Part shown: positions 17,933 through 28,179 of the stretch, piece after piece
Layout of the letters: each line of letters opens with the position of its first letter
How positions within the stretch are numbered: position 1 is the first letter of the stretch
NCBI GenBank assembly: GCA_963821505.1
Contig: CAWGEH010000034.1
Span: forward strand, 310,001 to 374,000
Direction of reading: 5' to 3'
Length of the DNA: 64,000 bases
Source: VAZQ01 sp963821505
Lineage (GTDB): Bacteria; Pseudomonadota; Alphaproteobacteria; Rhizobiales; Xanthobacteraceae
Notes under the pieces: generated by a model
What the model was told of the DNA's origin: nothing
Database searches by the model: none
The model's input: only the letters and a program-made list of their open reading frames with translations
Program-made: the position numbers and the translations under genes

Positions 17933-19463
17933 ATGACTGCGAGCGTTTCCGCTCCGAAGGCGCGCATTCTCTCCGCGCGTCGTCTCGTTCTGCTTGCCAG
18001 CGTCGCCGGCTTAGGCGCGACCGTACTGTTCGGCGGTGCGGGACTCCTGCCCAAGGGGAGCGGCCCGGCTCTCGCCACCATTGCCTACGCTCAGGGCGTC
18101 CAGCGCCCGATGGGATTTGCCGACATTGTCGAGAAGGTGAAGCCCGCCGTCATCTCCGTCCGCGTGAAGGTCGCAGCCGGACCGAAGATGATGGGCTTCG
18201 ACGGCGATTTGCCGTTCTCCCCGAACTCGCAGATGGAGCGCTTCTTCCGCCGCTTCGGCCTGCCGGAGGGCGCCCTTCCTGAGGATCGCGCGCCCCGCAA
18301 CCGTCTGGTGACCGGCCAGGGCTCGGGTTTCTTCATCAGCGCCGACGGCTACGCAGTGACCAACAACCACGTGGTCGACAAGGCCAGCACCGTCGAAATC
18401 ACCGCCGATGACGGCAAGACCTACACCGCGAAGGTGATCGGGACCGATCCGCGCACCGACATCGCGGTGATCAAGGTCGAAGGCCGCAGCGACTTTCCCT
18501 ATGTCCGAACTCGCGGACAAGGCCCCGCGCATCGGCGACTGGGTGCTGGCGGTCGGCAATCCGTTCGGCCTCGGCGGCACCGTGACCGCCGGCATCGTCT
18601 CGGCGCGCGGTCGCGATATCGGCGCCGGTCCCTACGACGATTTCATCCAGATCGATGCGCCGGTCAACAAGGGCAATTCCGGCGGCCCGACCTTTGACGT
18701 GGACGGCAACGTGATCGGCGTCAACACCGCAATCTTCTCGCCCTCAGGCGGGTCGGTGGGCATCGCCTTCGCCATCCCGGCCCCGACGGTGAAGTCGGTC
18801 GTCGCCCAGCTCAAGGACAACGGCAAGGTCAGCCGCGGTTGGATCGGCGTGCAGATCCAGCCGGTGACGGCGGAGATCGCCGACAATCTCGGCCTCAAGT
18901 CGCCCGAGGGTGCGCTGGTCTCCGACCCGCAGGCGAACGGCCCGGCCGCCAAGGCCGGCATCGAAGCCGGTGACGTCATCACCGCGGTCAATGGCAGCGC
19001 GGTCAAGGACGCCAGGGACCTCGCCAAGCAGATCGGTGCCATGGCGCCCGGCGCATCGGTGAAGTTGACCGTATGGCGCAAGGGCGAGGAGAAGAGTTTC
19101 TCCATGACGCTCGGCGAACTGCCCAATCAGCGCGAGGCTCGGGCGACGCCGGATGAGTCCTCCGGCCCGAACGGCGCCGACGTGCCGCGGCTCGGGCTCA
19201 CCGTCGCACCCGCCGGCCAAGTCGAAGGCAGCGGCTCGGAAGGCGTGGTGGTCACCGAAGTCGACCCCAATGGGATTGCCTCCGATCAAGGTTTCAAGAC
19301 CGGCGACGTCATCCTCGAGGTCGGCGGCAAGAAGGTTGCCAAACCGGCGGATGTGCGCAGCGCCCTCAGCGAGGCCCAGAAGAGCGGCAAGCACACGATC
19401 CTCATGCGGGTGAAATCGGGCGACGCGACGAAGTTCGTCGCGTTGCGGTTGAGCAAGGCCTGA
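17933..19463 (+). pseudogene. degP: HtrA/DegP periplasmic serine protease, split by one extra base
   Basis: Two overlapping frames together make a full DegP-type protease of about 510 residues. The first (from the ATG at 17933, GGAG 8 nt upstream) has a signal/anchor segment, catalytic His in TNNHVVD and Asp in RTDIAVIKV. Near 18505 the frame changes: after DFPYV the sequence continues as ELADKAPRIGDWVLAVGNPF. The second frame holds catalytic Ser in GNSGGP and two PDZ domains ending at 19463. Removing one base (a C of the TCC after TATG) restores the reading. Every other part is intact, so a sequencing error is at least as likely as a real mutation. The cyc-degP order matches rhizobia. Confidence 0.85.
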
Positions 19464-19480
19464 CCGAATGGGGCGCACCG

Positions 19481-19583
19481 CCGGCATCCGTCGCCCCCGC
19501 CGGCGGTTCGAACCAGGGGGACGGGCTGTCGCCCGTCCCCAACTTCTCTAACTCCGTTCCGGCATCCGTCGCCCCCGCCGGCG
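19481..19583. repeat. 25-bp direct repeat after degP
   Basis: The same 25-bp sequence (beginning CCGGCATCCGTCGCCCCCGC) occurs at 19481-19505 and 19559-19583. Each copy is associated with a CGGCGGTTCGAACC element (19501-19514 and 19601-19614). The repeats surround the hairpin at 19517-19540. This looks like a small duplicated intergenic unit. Confidence 0.75.
19517..19540 (+). terminator. Probable degP terminator hairpin
   Basis: A perfect 10-bp GC stem (GGGGACGGGC, loop TGTC, GCCCGTCCCC) lies 54 nt after the degP stop. It is followed by AACTTCTCTAACT, only moderately U-rich, so it may need Rho or act as an RNA stabiliser. Confidence 0.6.
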
Positions 19584-19597
19584 CGGAGTTGGTTGAG

Positions 19598-19621
19598 GGG
19601 CGGCGGTTCGAACCGCCGCCC
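19598..19621. repeat. Perfect 24-bp palindrome
   Basis: GGGCGGCGGTTC followed directly by its complement gives a loop-less 24-bp palindrome. It lies between the degP terminator and the next response regulator. It could be a second termination hairpin or a binding site; sequence alone does not decide. Confidence 0.6.
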
Positions 19622-19763
19622 TTCGCATGTCTCGGGTCGGCGTGTGGGGCGTTGCGTCCAGCCTAGAGCTAGGACAGTCTAAGACAGTGCCGTTATGATC
19701 AGCCCAGCCCCGCATGGTCCCTCTGCAAGGGAAATCGCTTATCCGAGAGACGGCCGGTTTGTC

Positions 19764-20438
19764 ATGCGTCTCCTGATCATCGAAGACGATCGCGACGCCG
19801 CCGACTATCTGGCAAAGGCGTTCCGCGAGGTCGGGCATGTTGCCGATTTGGCCACCGACGGCGAAGAAGGGCTCGCCCATGCGCTCGACGGCCAGTACGA
19901 CGTGCTGATCGTCGACCGCATGCTGCCCAAAGTCGATGGGCTGACCGTCATCGGGACCCTGCGCAGCAAGGGCATCGAGACCCCCGCCCTCATTCTCTCG
20001 GCGCTCGGCCAGGTCGATGATCGGGTCAAAGGACTGCGGGCGGGCGGCGACGATTATCTGCCCAAGCCCTACTCGTTTTCCGAGCTGCTCGCGCGCACCG
20101 AGGTGCTGGCGCGACGGCGCGGCGGCCGCGAGGAAACGGTCTACCGCGTCGGCGATCTCGAGCTCGACCGGCTGTCGCATCAGGTGACGCGCGGCGGCGA
20201 CGAGATCGTGCTTCAGCCGCGCGAGTTCCGCCTGCTCGAATATCTCATGAAGCATGCCGGTCAAGTCGTGACCCGCACCATGCTGCTCGAAAACGTGTGG
20301 GATTACCACTTCGATCCGCAAACCAACGTCATCGACGTGCACATCTCGCGGCTGCGTTCGAAAATTGATAAAGGTTTCACCCAGGCTTTGCTGCACACGG
20401 TCCGCGGCGCAGGATACGTGATCCGCGACAGCAAATGA
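19764..20438 (+). CDS. OmpR-family response regulator
   Basis: A 224-residue regulator starting at MRLLIIEDD: receiver domain (D51 phospho-site, K101) and C-terminal winged helix (RVVSR-type region QVVTRTMLLENVWDYHFD, IDVHISRLRSKID). A start at 19695 is possible, but the added 23 residues are not part of the fold. It is paired with the kinase 46 nt downstream. The position after degP suggests an envelope-stress role like CpxR. That is inference from gene order. Confidence 0.88.
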   Translation: MRLLIIEDDRDAADYLAKAFREVGHVADLATDGEEGLAHALDGQYDVLIVDRMLPKVDGLTVIGTLRSKGIETPALILSALGQVDDRVKGLRAGGDDYLPKPYSFSELLARTEVLARRRGGREETVYRVGDLELDRLSHQVTRGGDEIVLQPREFRLLEYLMKHAGQVVTRTMLLENVWDYHFDPQTNVIDVHISRLRSKIDKGFTQALLHTVRGAGYVIRDSK

Positions 20439-20484
20439 CGTTGTCACTCCCTGCGCCGCGAGGGGTGACAGGCACGGGTGATGG

Positions 20485-21900
20485 ATGACGGCGCTTGGCA
20501 AGCTTCTGCGTACGACGGCGTTCAAGCTGACGCTGGTCTATCTGACCGTGTTTGCGTTCTTCGCCGCCTTTCTGCTGGTTTATTTCGCCTGGAACACGCG
20601 TCGGCTGATCACCGAGCAAATCATCCAGACGGTTGACGCCGAGATCACCGGCTTGGCCGAGCAATACCGCCAGGGCGGCATCCGCCGCCTCGTCTTCGTC
20701 GTCGATGCCAGGTCGCGCCGGCCGGGCTCGAGCCTTTATCTCGTGACCACCCGCGCCGGCGAGGGCCTCGCGGGCAATGTCGGATCGCTCGCGACCGGCA
20801 TTTTGGAAACGTCCGGTTGGACGGAAACCGCCTATCGGCGGCTCGACGATCCCGATGGCGCCCAGCATCATGCCCTGATCCGCGTGTTCCAGTTGCCAGC
20901 TGGCTTCCGTCTCCTGGTCGGCCGGGATCTCGAGGAGCGCGAGCGCCTGCACGACATCGTGCTCGCGGCCGGCCGCTGGTCGTTGGCCATCGTCATCGTA
21001 CTCGGAGTCGCCGGCGGCTTCTTCGTGACGCGACGGGTTCTCAAGCGCGTCGACGCGATGACGGACACCACGCGCAAGATCATGGACGGCGATCTCACCG
21101 GTCGGCTGCCGATCGCGGGGACCGGCGACGAGCTCGACCGGCTTGCCACCAACCTCAACGCCATGCTCGAGCGCATCGAGGCGTTGATGCACGGCCTCAA
21201 GGAGGTGTCCGACAATATCGCCCACGATCTCAAGACGCCGCTGACCAGGCTGCGCAATCGCTGCGAAGAGGCCTTGCGCCTGGCGGAGGACGAGTCCCAG
21301 TATCGGGCGGCGCTCGAGAGCACGATCGAGGAATCGGAGGGGTTGATGCGCACCTTCAACGCCCTCCTGATGATCGCGCGAGCGGAGTCCGGGCAGGCGC
21401 GCGACGGCATGACCGAGTTCGATGCGGCCGAGATCGCGCGCGGGGTGGGCGAACTCTACGAGCCGCTCGCCGACGACAAGGGCATCCAGCTCAAGGTCGA
21501 GGCACCGGTGGCGGCGCCGGTCCACGGCAACCGCGAGCTCATCAGCCAGGCGCTCGCCAATCTGGTCGATAACGCCATCAAATACGGCGCCCCCGACGGC
21601 GCGCGCGTGAACGGCGCAGAACCGGAAATCGTGGTCCAGGCGGTGGGGGAGGGCGAGCGCATTCTGCTCGCGGTCGCCGATAGCGGCCGCGGCATTCCCG
21701 AAGCCGATCGCGGCCGCGCCGTCGAGCGCTTCGTGCGTCTCGAACAAAGCCGCTCGGAGCCGGGATCGGGATTGGGGCTGAGCCTTGCCTCCGCGGTCGC
21801 GCGCCTTCACGGCGGCGAGCTCAGGCTCGAGGACAACCACCCCGGCCTCAAGACCGTCATCTCGCTGCCGCGCGCCGGATCGGCTCAGGCCGCGGCATAG
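20485..21900 (+). CDS. Sensor histidine kinase
   Basis: A 471-residue membrane kinase: first segment at about 14-34, periplasmic domain to about 165, second segment at 166-183, HAMP linker (RRVLKRVDAMTDTTRKIMDGDL) and H-box with H247 (NIAHDLKTPLTRLRNR). The N-box is NLVDNAIKYG and the glycine boxes are DSGRGIP and GSGLGLSLA. It is cotranscribed with the regulator at 19764. glnE follows after about 150 nt. Confidence 0.9.
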   Translation: MTALGKLLRTTAFKLTLVYLTVFAFFAAFLLVYFAWNTRRLITEQIIQTVDAEITGLAEQYRQGGIRRLVFVVDARSRRPGSSLYLVTTRAGEGLAGNVGSLATGILETSGWTETAYRRLDDPDGAQHHALIRVFQLPAGFRLLVGRDLEERERLHDIVLAAGRWSLAIVIVLGVAGGFFVTRRVLKRVDAMTDTTRKIMDGDLTGRLPIAGTGDELDRLATNLNAMLERIEALMHGLKEVSDNIAHDLKTPLTRLRNRCEEALRLAEDESQYRAALESTIEESEGLMRTFNALLMIARAESGQARDGMTEFDAAEIARGVGELYEPLADDKGIQLKVEAPVAAPVHGNRELISQALANLVDNAIKYGAPDGARVNGAEPEIVVQAVGEGERILLAVADSGRGIPEADRGRAVERFVRLEQSRSEPGSGLGLSLASAVARLHGGELRLEDNHPGLKTVISLPRAGSAQAAA

Positions 21901-22051
21901 GACGCATGTTACCGCCCCTCGCCCGGCCGGACCCCGTGCAGGCCCTCCGCGTTTGCCATCGCGCGATCATCCACGGCTGTCGTCGCGCGATGCCGTCGAT
22001 ACGCGGATGCCGGCGACAATGGCGGGACGCGACCACATTCGCGTCCGGAGA

Positions 22052-25027
22052 ATGAGTTCGGTGCCTGCTTCACCAGGTGGCTCGCTCGCGCAAGGCATCA
22101 CGACGGCGCCGCAGCTGCGCGCCGCGGACGCGGACCATGCGCGCGTCCATCACTGGCTTGCCGAAATCGCCGGGACGCCGGCCGGCAAGACGCTGGCGCA
22201 GTTGTTTGCGGCTCACCCGATGCTGGGCACGCTGATGATGGGGCTGGCTGAAGGCTCGCCCTATCTATGGGAACTCGCGCGTGCCGATCCCGAGCGGCTG
22301 GCGGTGCTTCTGGAAAGCGAACCCGAGCGCCGCTTCGATGACGTTCTCGCCGATACACGGCGCGCGAGCGCGGCAACGCACGCGCAAACCGAGGCGATGC
22401 GCCTACTTCGTCGCATGAAGGGGGAGGCCGCGCTTTTGATCGCGCTCGCCGACATCGGGGGAGTTTGGCCGCTGACGCAGGTGATCGACCGGCAGACCGC
22501 GCTGGCCGACGCAGCCGTGGGCTCCGCAGTCGATTACCTCCTCGCGGATGCGCAGCGTCGTGGCAGATTCGAAGTCGCATCCCGCCATCCCGCGCAGGGC
22601 TCGGGCTATATCGTGCTCGCGATGGGCAAGATGGGCGCAGGTGAGCTCAACTACTCGAGCGACATCGACCTCATCGTCTTCTACGAGCCTGCTGCCCTCG
22701 TGCCGGGAACCGAGCCTGCGCCGTTCTACGTGCGGCTCACGCGGACGCTGGTGAAGCTGTTGCAGGAACGCACGTCCGACGGCTACGTGTTCCGCACCGA
22801 TCTGCGGCTGCGTCCCGATCCGGCCTCGACCCAGATCGCCATATCCACGGCAGCGGCGCTCGATTACTACGAGGGCCGTGGACAGAATTGGGAGCGTGCC
22901 GCGCTGATCAAAGCGCGGCCCTGCGCCGGCGATATCGCCGCTGGCGAGGCATTGCTCGCCGGGCTCTCGCCCTTTGTCTGGCGCAAATATCTCGACTTCG
23001 CGGCGGTGGCCGACATCCATACGATGAAGCGGCAGATCCACGCCTATCGTGGCCACGATGAAATCGCGGTCGAGGGCCACAATATCAAGCTCGGCCGCGG
23101 CGGCATCCGCGAGATCGAATTCTTCGTCCAGACCCAGCAGCTCATCGCCGGCGGACGACATCCCCAGCTGCGGATGAGAGAGACGCTGCGAACGCTCGAT
23201 GTACTGGCCGAGGGCGGCTGGATCGGCGAACAAGTGCGCGATGATCTCGGCGCCGCCTACCGGTTTCTGCGGGTGGTCGAAAACCGCCTGCAGATGGTGG
23301 CCGACGAGCAGACCCACATGTTGCCGGCCGATCGCGACGGGCTCGAACGTTTCTCCCGCTTCGCCGGGTTTCCCGGTCGTGACGCCTTCGCGGATGCGTT
23401 GCTGGTTCATCTGCGCAATGTGCAGCTCCATTACGCGACTCTGTTCGAGAATGCGCCCGCCCTCGAGGCCGGCCGCCGCTCATTGCATTTTCGGCCCGAA
23501 GCCGATGACCGCGAGACCCTCGACCGGCTCAGCGAAATGGGCTTTCGCCACCCGCTCGAAGTGTCGGCCCTGGTGCGGCGCTGGGGCACTGCAGCCCACG
23601 GTTCGCTCAAAGGGGAGTTCGCGCGCGGCCAGCTCGCCCAGATCGTGCCCCTGCTGCTGCACCACTTCGCCCGCTCGGCGAATCCGGATGCCGCCGTCAT
23701 CGCCTTCGATCGGTTCCTCGCCGGGCTGCACGGCGGGGGGCGCTTGTTTTCCCTCTTGCGGCAGAATCCCGATTTGATCGCGCTGATCGCGCTCGTGCTC
23801 GGAACCGCGCCGCGCCTTGCCGACAGCCTCGCGCAGTTTCCCGAGGTCATGGACGCGGTGATCGATCCGAGCTTCTTCGGCGCGCTGCCGGAGGAAGGCG
23901 AGCTCGCCGCCAGCCTCGATCGCTCGCTGCGCCAAGCCGCGTCCTACGAGGACTTCCTCGACCGCATCCGCATCTTCGCGCAGGAGCAGATGTTTCTGGT
24001 CGGAACGCGCATTCTGTCGGGAACCCTATCGGCGGAGCAGGCAGGGGAATCCTTCGCCCGGTTGGCGGACGCCCTCGTCCGTTCGCTCCACCACGCGATC
24101 GGCGAGCACTTCGCCGGCCTGCACGGCCGCATCGCGGGGCAGGAGACCGCGATCCTGGCGCTCGGGAAGCTCGGCGGGCGCGAGATGACGGCGACCTCGG
24201 ATCTCGACCTCATCGTCGTCTACGACTTCGATCCCGACCGTCCGGAATCGCTCGGCCCCCGCGCGCTCTATGGCGCGCAATATTTTTCGCGGCTGACGCA
24301 GCGGTTGATCAGCGCGCTTACCGCCCAGACCAATCATGGATTGCTCTATCGGGTGGACATGCGGCTGCGGCCCTCGGGCCGCGCCGGGCCGCTGGCGACC
24401 CAGATCGACGGTTTTGCGAGCTACCAGGAGAACGAGGCCTGGACATGGGAGCATATGGCGCTGACGCGCGCGCGGGTCGTCTCGGCCTCGCCGCAATTCG
24501 CCGCGCGCGTCGAAGCAGTTGTCCGCGCCGTGTTATGCCGAGCACGCGACGCGGAGATGGTCGCCGGGGACGTGATCGAGATGCGCAAGGCGATCGCGAC
24601 CGAGAAGGGCGACAGCGACCGCTGGGATCTCAAATATGTCGCCGGCGGGCTGATCGACCTCGAATTCATCGCACAATATTTGCAGCTCGTTCATGCGGCG
24701 CGGACACCCGACATTCTGGATACCTCGACCATACGGGTGCTCGACAAGGCGTGGCGGCTCGGCCTGCTCGGGGCCGAGGACGCCGAGGTCCTCCGTCCTG
24801 CTGCGCGGCTCTATCATGATCTCACGCAGATCCTGCGCCTGTGCTTGCCGGGGCCGTTCGATCCCAAGGCCGCGGCCCCGGGTCTCGTCGGCCTGCTGGC
24901 GCGCGCGGCAGACGTGCCCGATTTTGCCAGGCTCGATGCTTTCCTCGGCGAGACGCAGGCCAAGGTGCGCGCAAGCTTCAATCGCATCCTCGGGGCACGG
25001 CCTGACGATATTCGAGCCTCTCGATAG
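22052..25027 (+). CDS. glnE: Bifunctional glutamine synthetase adenylyltransferase/deadenylylase GlnE
   Basis: A 991-residue cytoplasmic enzyme that adenylylates and deadenylylates glutamine synthetase in response to PII. Two nucleotidyltransferase domains are visible, each with the G(S/T)D-type site: NYSSDIDLIVFYE near residue 205 and TATSDLDLIVVYDFD near 715, with GlnD-PII-type helical linkers between. The open frame extends back to 21785, overlapping the kinase gene, but that part is low-complexity arginine/proline. The ATG at 22052 gives the normal family length. An ATG at 22007 is an alternative. Confidence 0.95.
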   Translation: MSSVPASPGGSLAQGITTAPQLRAADADHARVHHWLAEIAGTPAGKTLAQLFAAHPMLGTLMMGLAEGSPYLWELARADPERLAVLLESEPERRFDDVLADTRRASAATHAQTEAMRLLRRMKGEAALLIALADIGGVWPLTQVIDRQTALADAAVGSAVDYLLADAQRRGRFEVASRHPAQGSGYIVLAMGKMGAGELNYSSDIDLIVFYEPAALVPGTEPAPFYVRLTRTLVKLLQERTSDGYVFRTDLRLRPDPASTQIAISTAAALDYYEGRGQNWERAALIKARPCAGDIAAGEALLAGLSPFVWRKYLDFAAVADIHTMKRQIHAYRGHDEIAVEGHNIKLGRGGIREIEFFVQTQQLIAGGRHPQLRMRETLRTLDVLAEGGWIGEQVRDDLGAAYRFLRVVENRLQMVADEQTHMLPADRDGLERFSRFAGFPGRDAFADALLVHLRNVQLHYATLFENAPALEAGRRSLHFRPEADDRETLDRLSEMGFRHPLEVSALVRRWGTAAHGSLKGEFARGQLAQIVPLLLHHFARSANPDAAVIAFDRFLAGLHGGGRLFSLLRQNPDLIALIALVLGTAPRLADSLAQFPEVMDAVIDPSFFGALPEEGELAASLDRSLRQAASYEDFLDRIRIFAQEQMFLVGTRILSGTLSAEQAGESFARLADALVRSLHHAIGEHFAGLHGRIAGQETAILALGKLGGREMTATSDLDLIVVYDFDPDRPESLGPRALYGAQYFSRLTQRLISALTAQTNHGLLYRVDMRLRPSGRAGPLATQIDGFASYQENEAWTWEHMALTRARVVSASPQFAARVEAVVRAVLCRARDAEMVAGDVIEMRKAIATEKGDSDRWDLKYVAGGLIDLEFIAQYLQLVHAARTPDILDTSTIRVLDKAWRLGLLGAEDAEVLRPAARLYHDLTQILRLCLPGPFDPKAAAPGLVGLLARAADVPDFARLDAFLGETQAKVRASFNRILGARPDDIRASR

Positions 25028-25189
25028 CGGATCAAACGGCTGTCGGTATTTATTTGCCGCTGTGTGAGTTAGTTCACGCTCCTCCTCGGGCTTCAATCTT
25101 AGCGTGTCATACGAGCCTCGCCGTGCGCAGGCCGTGCGCTCCGCAGTCGAGGCTCGACCAAAATCGATCAGTCTCCTGGGAGATTTGCC

Positions 25190-25372
25190 ATGGACAGGAA
25201 GTCATCCGTTTTCGTGGTGATTGCGCTGATTCTCGCAACGAGCTTGCTTCCAACGGCGCGTGGCGACAAGGGCGGGAACGCCGCGGCCGTCAAGGCAGCC
25301 AGCGGCGATCGTGTCGGCTCGGCGCCGATCGTCCTGGCGCAGGGACGCTGCTTCAACGGCCGTTGCTACTAG
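25190..25372 (+). CDS. Small secreted peptide of unknown function
   Basis: A 60-residue product with a clear GGGAG site before its ATG. It has a signal peptide (SSVFVVIALILATSLLPTARG) and a short mature tail ending in CFNGRCY, with two cysteines that could form a disulphide. It lies 100 nt before the large membrane protein on the same strand. I do not recognise the family. Confidence 0.55.
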   Translation: MDRKSSVFVVIALILATSLLPTARGDKGGNAAAVKAASGDRVGSAPIVLAQGRCFNGRCY

Positions 25373-25472
25373 CCCGCTGCAACGGCGCATCAGCCTCGAC
25401 AGTGTTTGCCGCACCCAATGGGGAATGCGATGACTACGATATTGACCCTCTACAACGAGTTCCGGCGCTCCG

Positions 25473-27254
25473 ATGCAGTTCGGAGTGCCGCTCGACGAAA
25501 ACAGCCCACTCTTCTTCGGTTGTCTCATCGCTGCAATCGGTCTCGTCTATCTGTTTTGCAGCCGAAAATTCGGGGAGCGCAGCGTCGTCGGAAACGAAGA
25601 TTACGTCTACCAGCTCACCCCGCGGCAATTGGCGACGCCGGAAGAGTATTCCAAAGGATTCTTGATCTATCTGTCCACGATGGTATTCACCGTGGTCATT
25701 CTCTCCTTGATCGGGCCCAAGAACCTGCACTCGCTTGGTCTCCCTGTTGCCCAGGACATCAGTTACGCCATCGTTCCCCTCGCCGTCGCATTTGTCCTGA
25801 TCAGTGTCCTGCCGAACGTCCCCATGCTGCAGGAGATCGAAAGGCGGCTGCGGCAATATGCGCATGAGCGGGCGTACATTCCCGCAGCTGCACGGGCTAC
25901 TGCGGACCGGCTGTCGGCGGCCGATTTCGAGTTCTCTTCCTACGCCGGATCTCTTCAGACACCGGACATGCGCGGCGTCGAGCCGACGGATTTTACTCAG
26001 CCGCGCCGCAGTCTCGAACATGACTGGGCTCGACTGAGCTGCCTCGTCTACGAGGAACGGTCACGCCGGCTGTCCGGCACCATCGGGCCGCTCGATGCGG
26101 GCTTGCTCCAGGATTACGAAACCGACCTCGAACTCATCGAGGCGAGGAGAAGGTCCATGGAGGCCGAGGTCGCCGCGTATCGCGCGGAGAAAGCCAGAAA
26201 CCCCACCTATACCAACGATGCACTGCATCAAACAATCCGCAACAGCCTTCACAAGCTTTACATTCTTCTGGGATGCGCAGTTCGTCTGAAGAAACAACCC
26301 CACGACGACATCAATCTGGCGTTGCGACCATTTGGGTTCAAGCTCGATCAGCCGCCGGCCCGGGTCGATAACCGGGATCTGATGCTGGTCGGGATGGCCG
26401 TCATGGCGGGAAGCGTCCTGCTCCTCGGATTTGCGGCCGTCGAGGCGGCGCATCTGCGCCTCTGGGCGGCTTCGGATGTTTTTCCGCAAACCTGGTATCA
26501 GCCGCTCATAGACACGATCGAGGCTGTCGTTATCTACGGCGCCGGAATTTTCATGGCGGATTTCGTCCGCAAGCGCCGCATAAGGAAAGGGTCCTGGTTC
26601 CGCTCCAACGGTTTGATCAAGTGGCCCAGCGGCGCAAATTATGTCCGGATAGCGTTTGCCAGCGCCGTGGCGGGCTACATCGGCTCGATCCTGTGGGGCC
26701 TCGCGTTCAGGGGGATTACGATTGATCAGCTCAAGCTGACTGCCCCGTTCATGCTGCTTCCCGCCGCCACCGGCGCTTTCTACGTGTATCATCTCGATAA
26801 CATCGAACTCAACTTGCGCCCGTCGCGACTGCGCGAGCTCAGCTGGCAGACGATCGGCACCGCGATATGTGGACTTATTGCCGCGAGCGCATCATTTGCG
26901 GTGCTGTTCGGGGATGTGAGCCCCGTAACTGACCAGATCCTGCTGAAGGCCGCCATCAGCGCTGCGGTCGGGTTTTCACTCGCTTGGTATATCCCCGACG
27001 CTGCGGCTACGGCCAAGGCGAGGAGTGATCCGCTCACGCTGGCGCGGCGAGAGCGGATCGGATTGCTTGAAGCGGCGGCGTTCCGACGCTTCGGCAATAC
27101 GACCGTGGCTGCCGACTGGCTCGAGCAACCGCATGGCGCGCTGGATGGCAGGTCGCCGAAATCGGCCGCCGTCGATGTCGAAGGATACGAAAAGGCAATT
27201 AGCCTTCTGCAGGGTCCGCAGGCGGTCGTCGCACCTTACGCGGCGAGCGGCTGA
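25473..27254 (+). CDS. Multi-span membrane protein of unknown function
   Basis: This 593-residue protein starts MQFGVPLDENSPLFF. Three membrane segments lie near 11-30, 64-82 and 96-115. A long hydrophilic region of about 180 residues, rich in charged helices, follows, then six or more further segments between about 305 and 505 and a soluble tail. No transporter or enzyme motif is recognisable. The layout (soluble domain between two membrane blocks) suggests a sensor or channel. GC and codon use look like the neighbouring chromosome. Confidence 0.7.
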   Translation: MQFGVPLDENSPLFFGCLIAAIGLVYLFCSRKFGERSVVGNEDYVYQLTPRQLATPEEYSKGFLIYLSTMVFTVVILSLIGPKNLHSLGLPVAQDISYAIVPLAVAFVLISVLPNVPMLQEIERRLRQYAHERAYIPAAARATADRLSAADFEFSSYAGSLQTPDMRGVEPTDFTQPRRSLEHDWARLSCLVYEERSRRLSGTIGPLDAGLLQDYETDLELIEARRRSMEAEVAAYRAEKARNPTYTNDALHQTIRNSLHKLYILLGCAVRLKKQPHDDINLALRPFGFKLDQPPARVDNRDLMLVGMAVMAGSVLLLGFAAVEAAHLRLWAASDVFPQTWYQPLIDTIEAVVIYGAGIFMADFVRKRRIRKGSWFRSNGLIKWPSGANYVRIAFASAVAGYIGSILWGLAFRGITIDQLKLTAPFMLLPAATGAFYVYHLDNIELNLRPSRLRELSWQTIGTAICGLIAASASFAVLFGDVSPVTDQILLKAAISAAVGFSLAWYIPDAAATAKARSDPLTLARRERIGLLEAAAFRRFGNTTVAADWLEQPHGALDGRSPKSAAVDVEGYEKAISLLQGPQAVVAPYAASG

Positions 27255-27319
27255 CGCGCCGAACGCGCGGCCGCCGCTGCTTCGACGCCGGCGGCTGCGC
27301 ATTCCTGCGCCCGCGAATG

Positions 27320-28012
27320 TCATTTCAATTCGAGTTCCACGAGCTCGATGCGGGACGATCCGATATTGCGAACCGCGCGCGTGACGCCCGGCTGCTGCCA
27401 ATAGAAGTCGCCAAGTCTAAGCGCCATTCCGCGGTCGGGTGCGCCGGGAACGCTCTCCGCGATCTCGCCGCCGTCGATGACGACGCGCAGGCCCGGCGCA
27501 TTCTGGGTGATGGCGGCGGCGGCCTGTCCCGGTTCGAGCACCAGCCGCCACGCGCGCACGCGCGAGTTGTCGAGGATCTGCGTATAGCCGGTGCCTTCAC
27601 GCGCGGCCGGCGAGAAACGCTCGGGCGGCGCGTCGGTCAAGGCGATGACGATATTGTGGAACGCGGTGGATCCGACATTGTTGACCCGATGCGTCATGGA
27701 TTTCTTGGAATAGGCGGTATAGCTCACGTTGCCGCGCGGAGTCCGGCGCGGCGGCGTCGGCTGTTCGCCGAGCAATTGACCCGACTGGTCCGCCTCCTCG
27801 ATCAGCACGCTGATCTGATCCTTCGAGTGAATGTGATAGCCCGCCGATCGCCGCGCCGAGATATTGACCCGCAGCAGGGTCAGGTATTCGTTGCGAAATA
27901 CCGGAACGTGGTACGCCGCTTTTTCGACCGGTACGGCCACTCCTTCCTCTTGCGCCGCTGCCGGAAGCACGAGCGTGCAAGCCAGGAGTGAGGCTGCAAT
28001 CACATGGCGCAT
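27320..28012 (-). CDS. Exported cupin-like protein
   Basis: A 230-residue protein with a signal peptide (MRHVIAASLLACTLVLPAAAQ). Two similar halves each read like a cupin beta-barrel. The first carries HIHSKDQISVLIEE, a possible metal-binding cupin motif; in the second (VRAWRLVLEPGQAAAAI) the histidines are missing. It is divergent from a Tat-type binding protein at 28180. The role is unknown. Confidence 0.6.
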   Translation of the reverse strand: MRHVIAASLLACTLVLPAAAQEEGVAVPVEKAAYHVPVFRNEYLTLLRVNISARRSAGYHIHSKDQISVLIEEADQSGQLLGEQPTPPRRTPRGNVSYTAYSKKSMTHRVNNVGSTAFHNIVIALTDAPPERFSPAAREGTGYTQILDNSRVRAWRLVLEPGQAAAAITQNAPGLRVVIDGGEIAESVPGAPDRGMALRLGDFYWQQPGVTRAVRNIGSSRIELVELELK

Positions 28013-28179
28013 GGAATATCCTTCCTGCGGGCGTCGTCGGTTTCCTCGGCCATCGAATTTGACGCAAGTTCGGCCCCTGGCCGTCGAGACTGCGCTTCGC
28101 CCACACTGGGCGCAAGGCCGCCGCGCCCGCAGCTCGACGCTGTCGCGTGGGCGGCATGGGCGGAGCGCAAAGGCGCAGC

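Noticed and set aside
21785..22051. N-terminal extension of GlnE
   Set aside because: It overlaps the histidine kinase gene in another frame and has low-complexity composition; the ATG at 22052 gives the family length.
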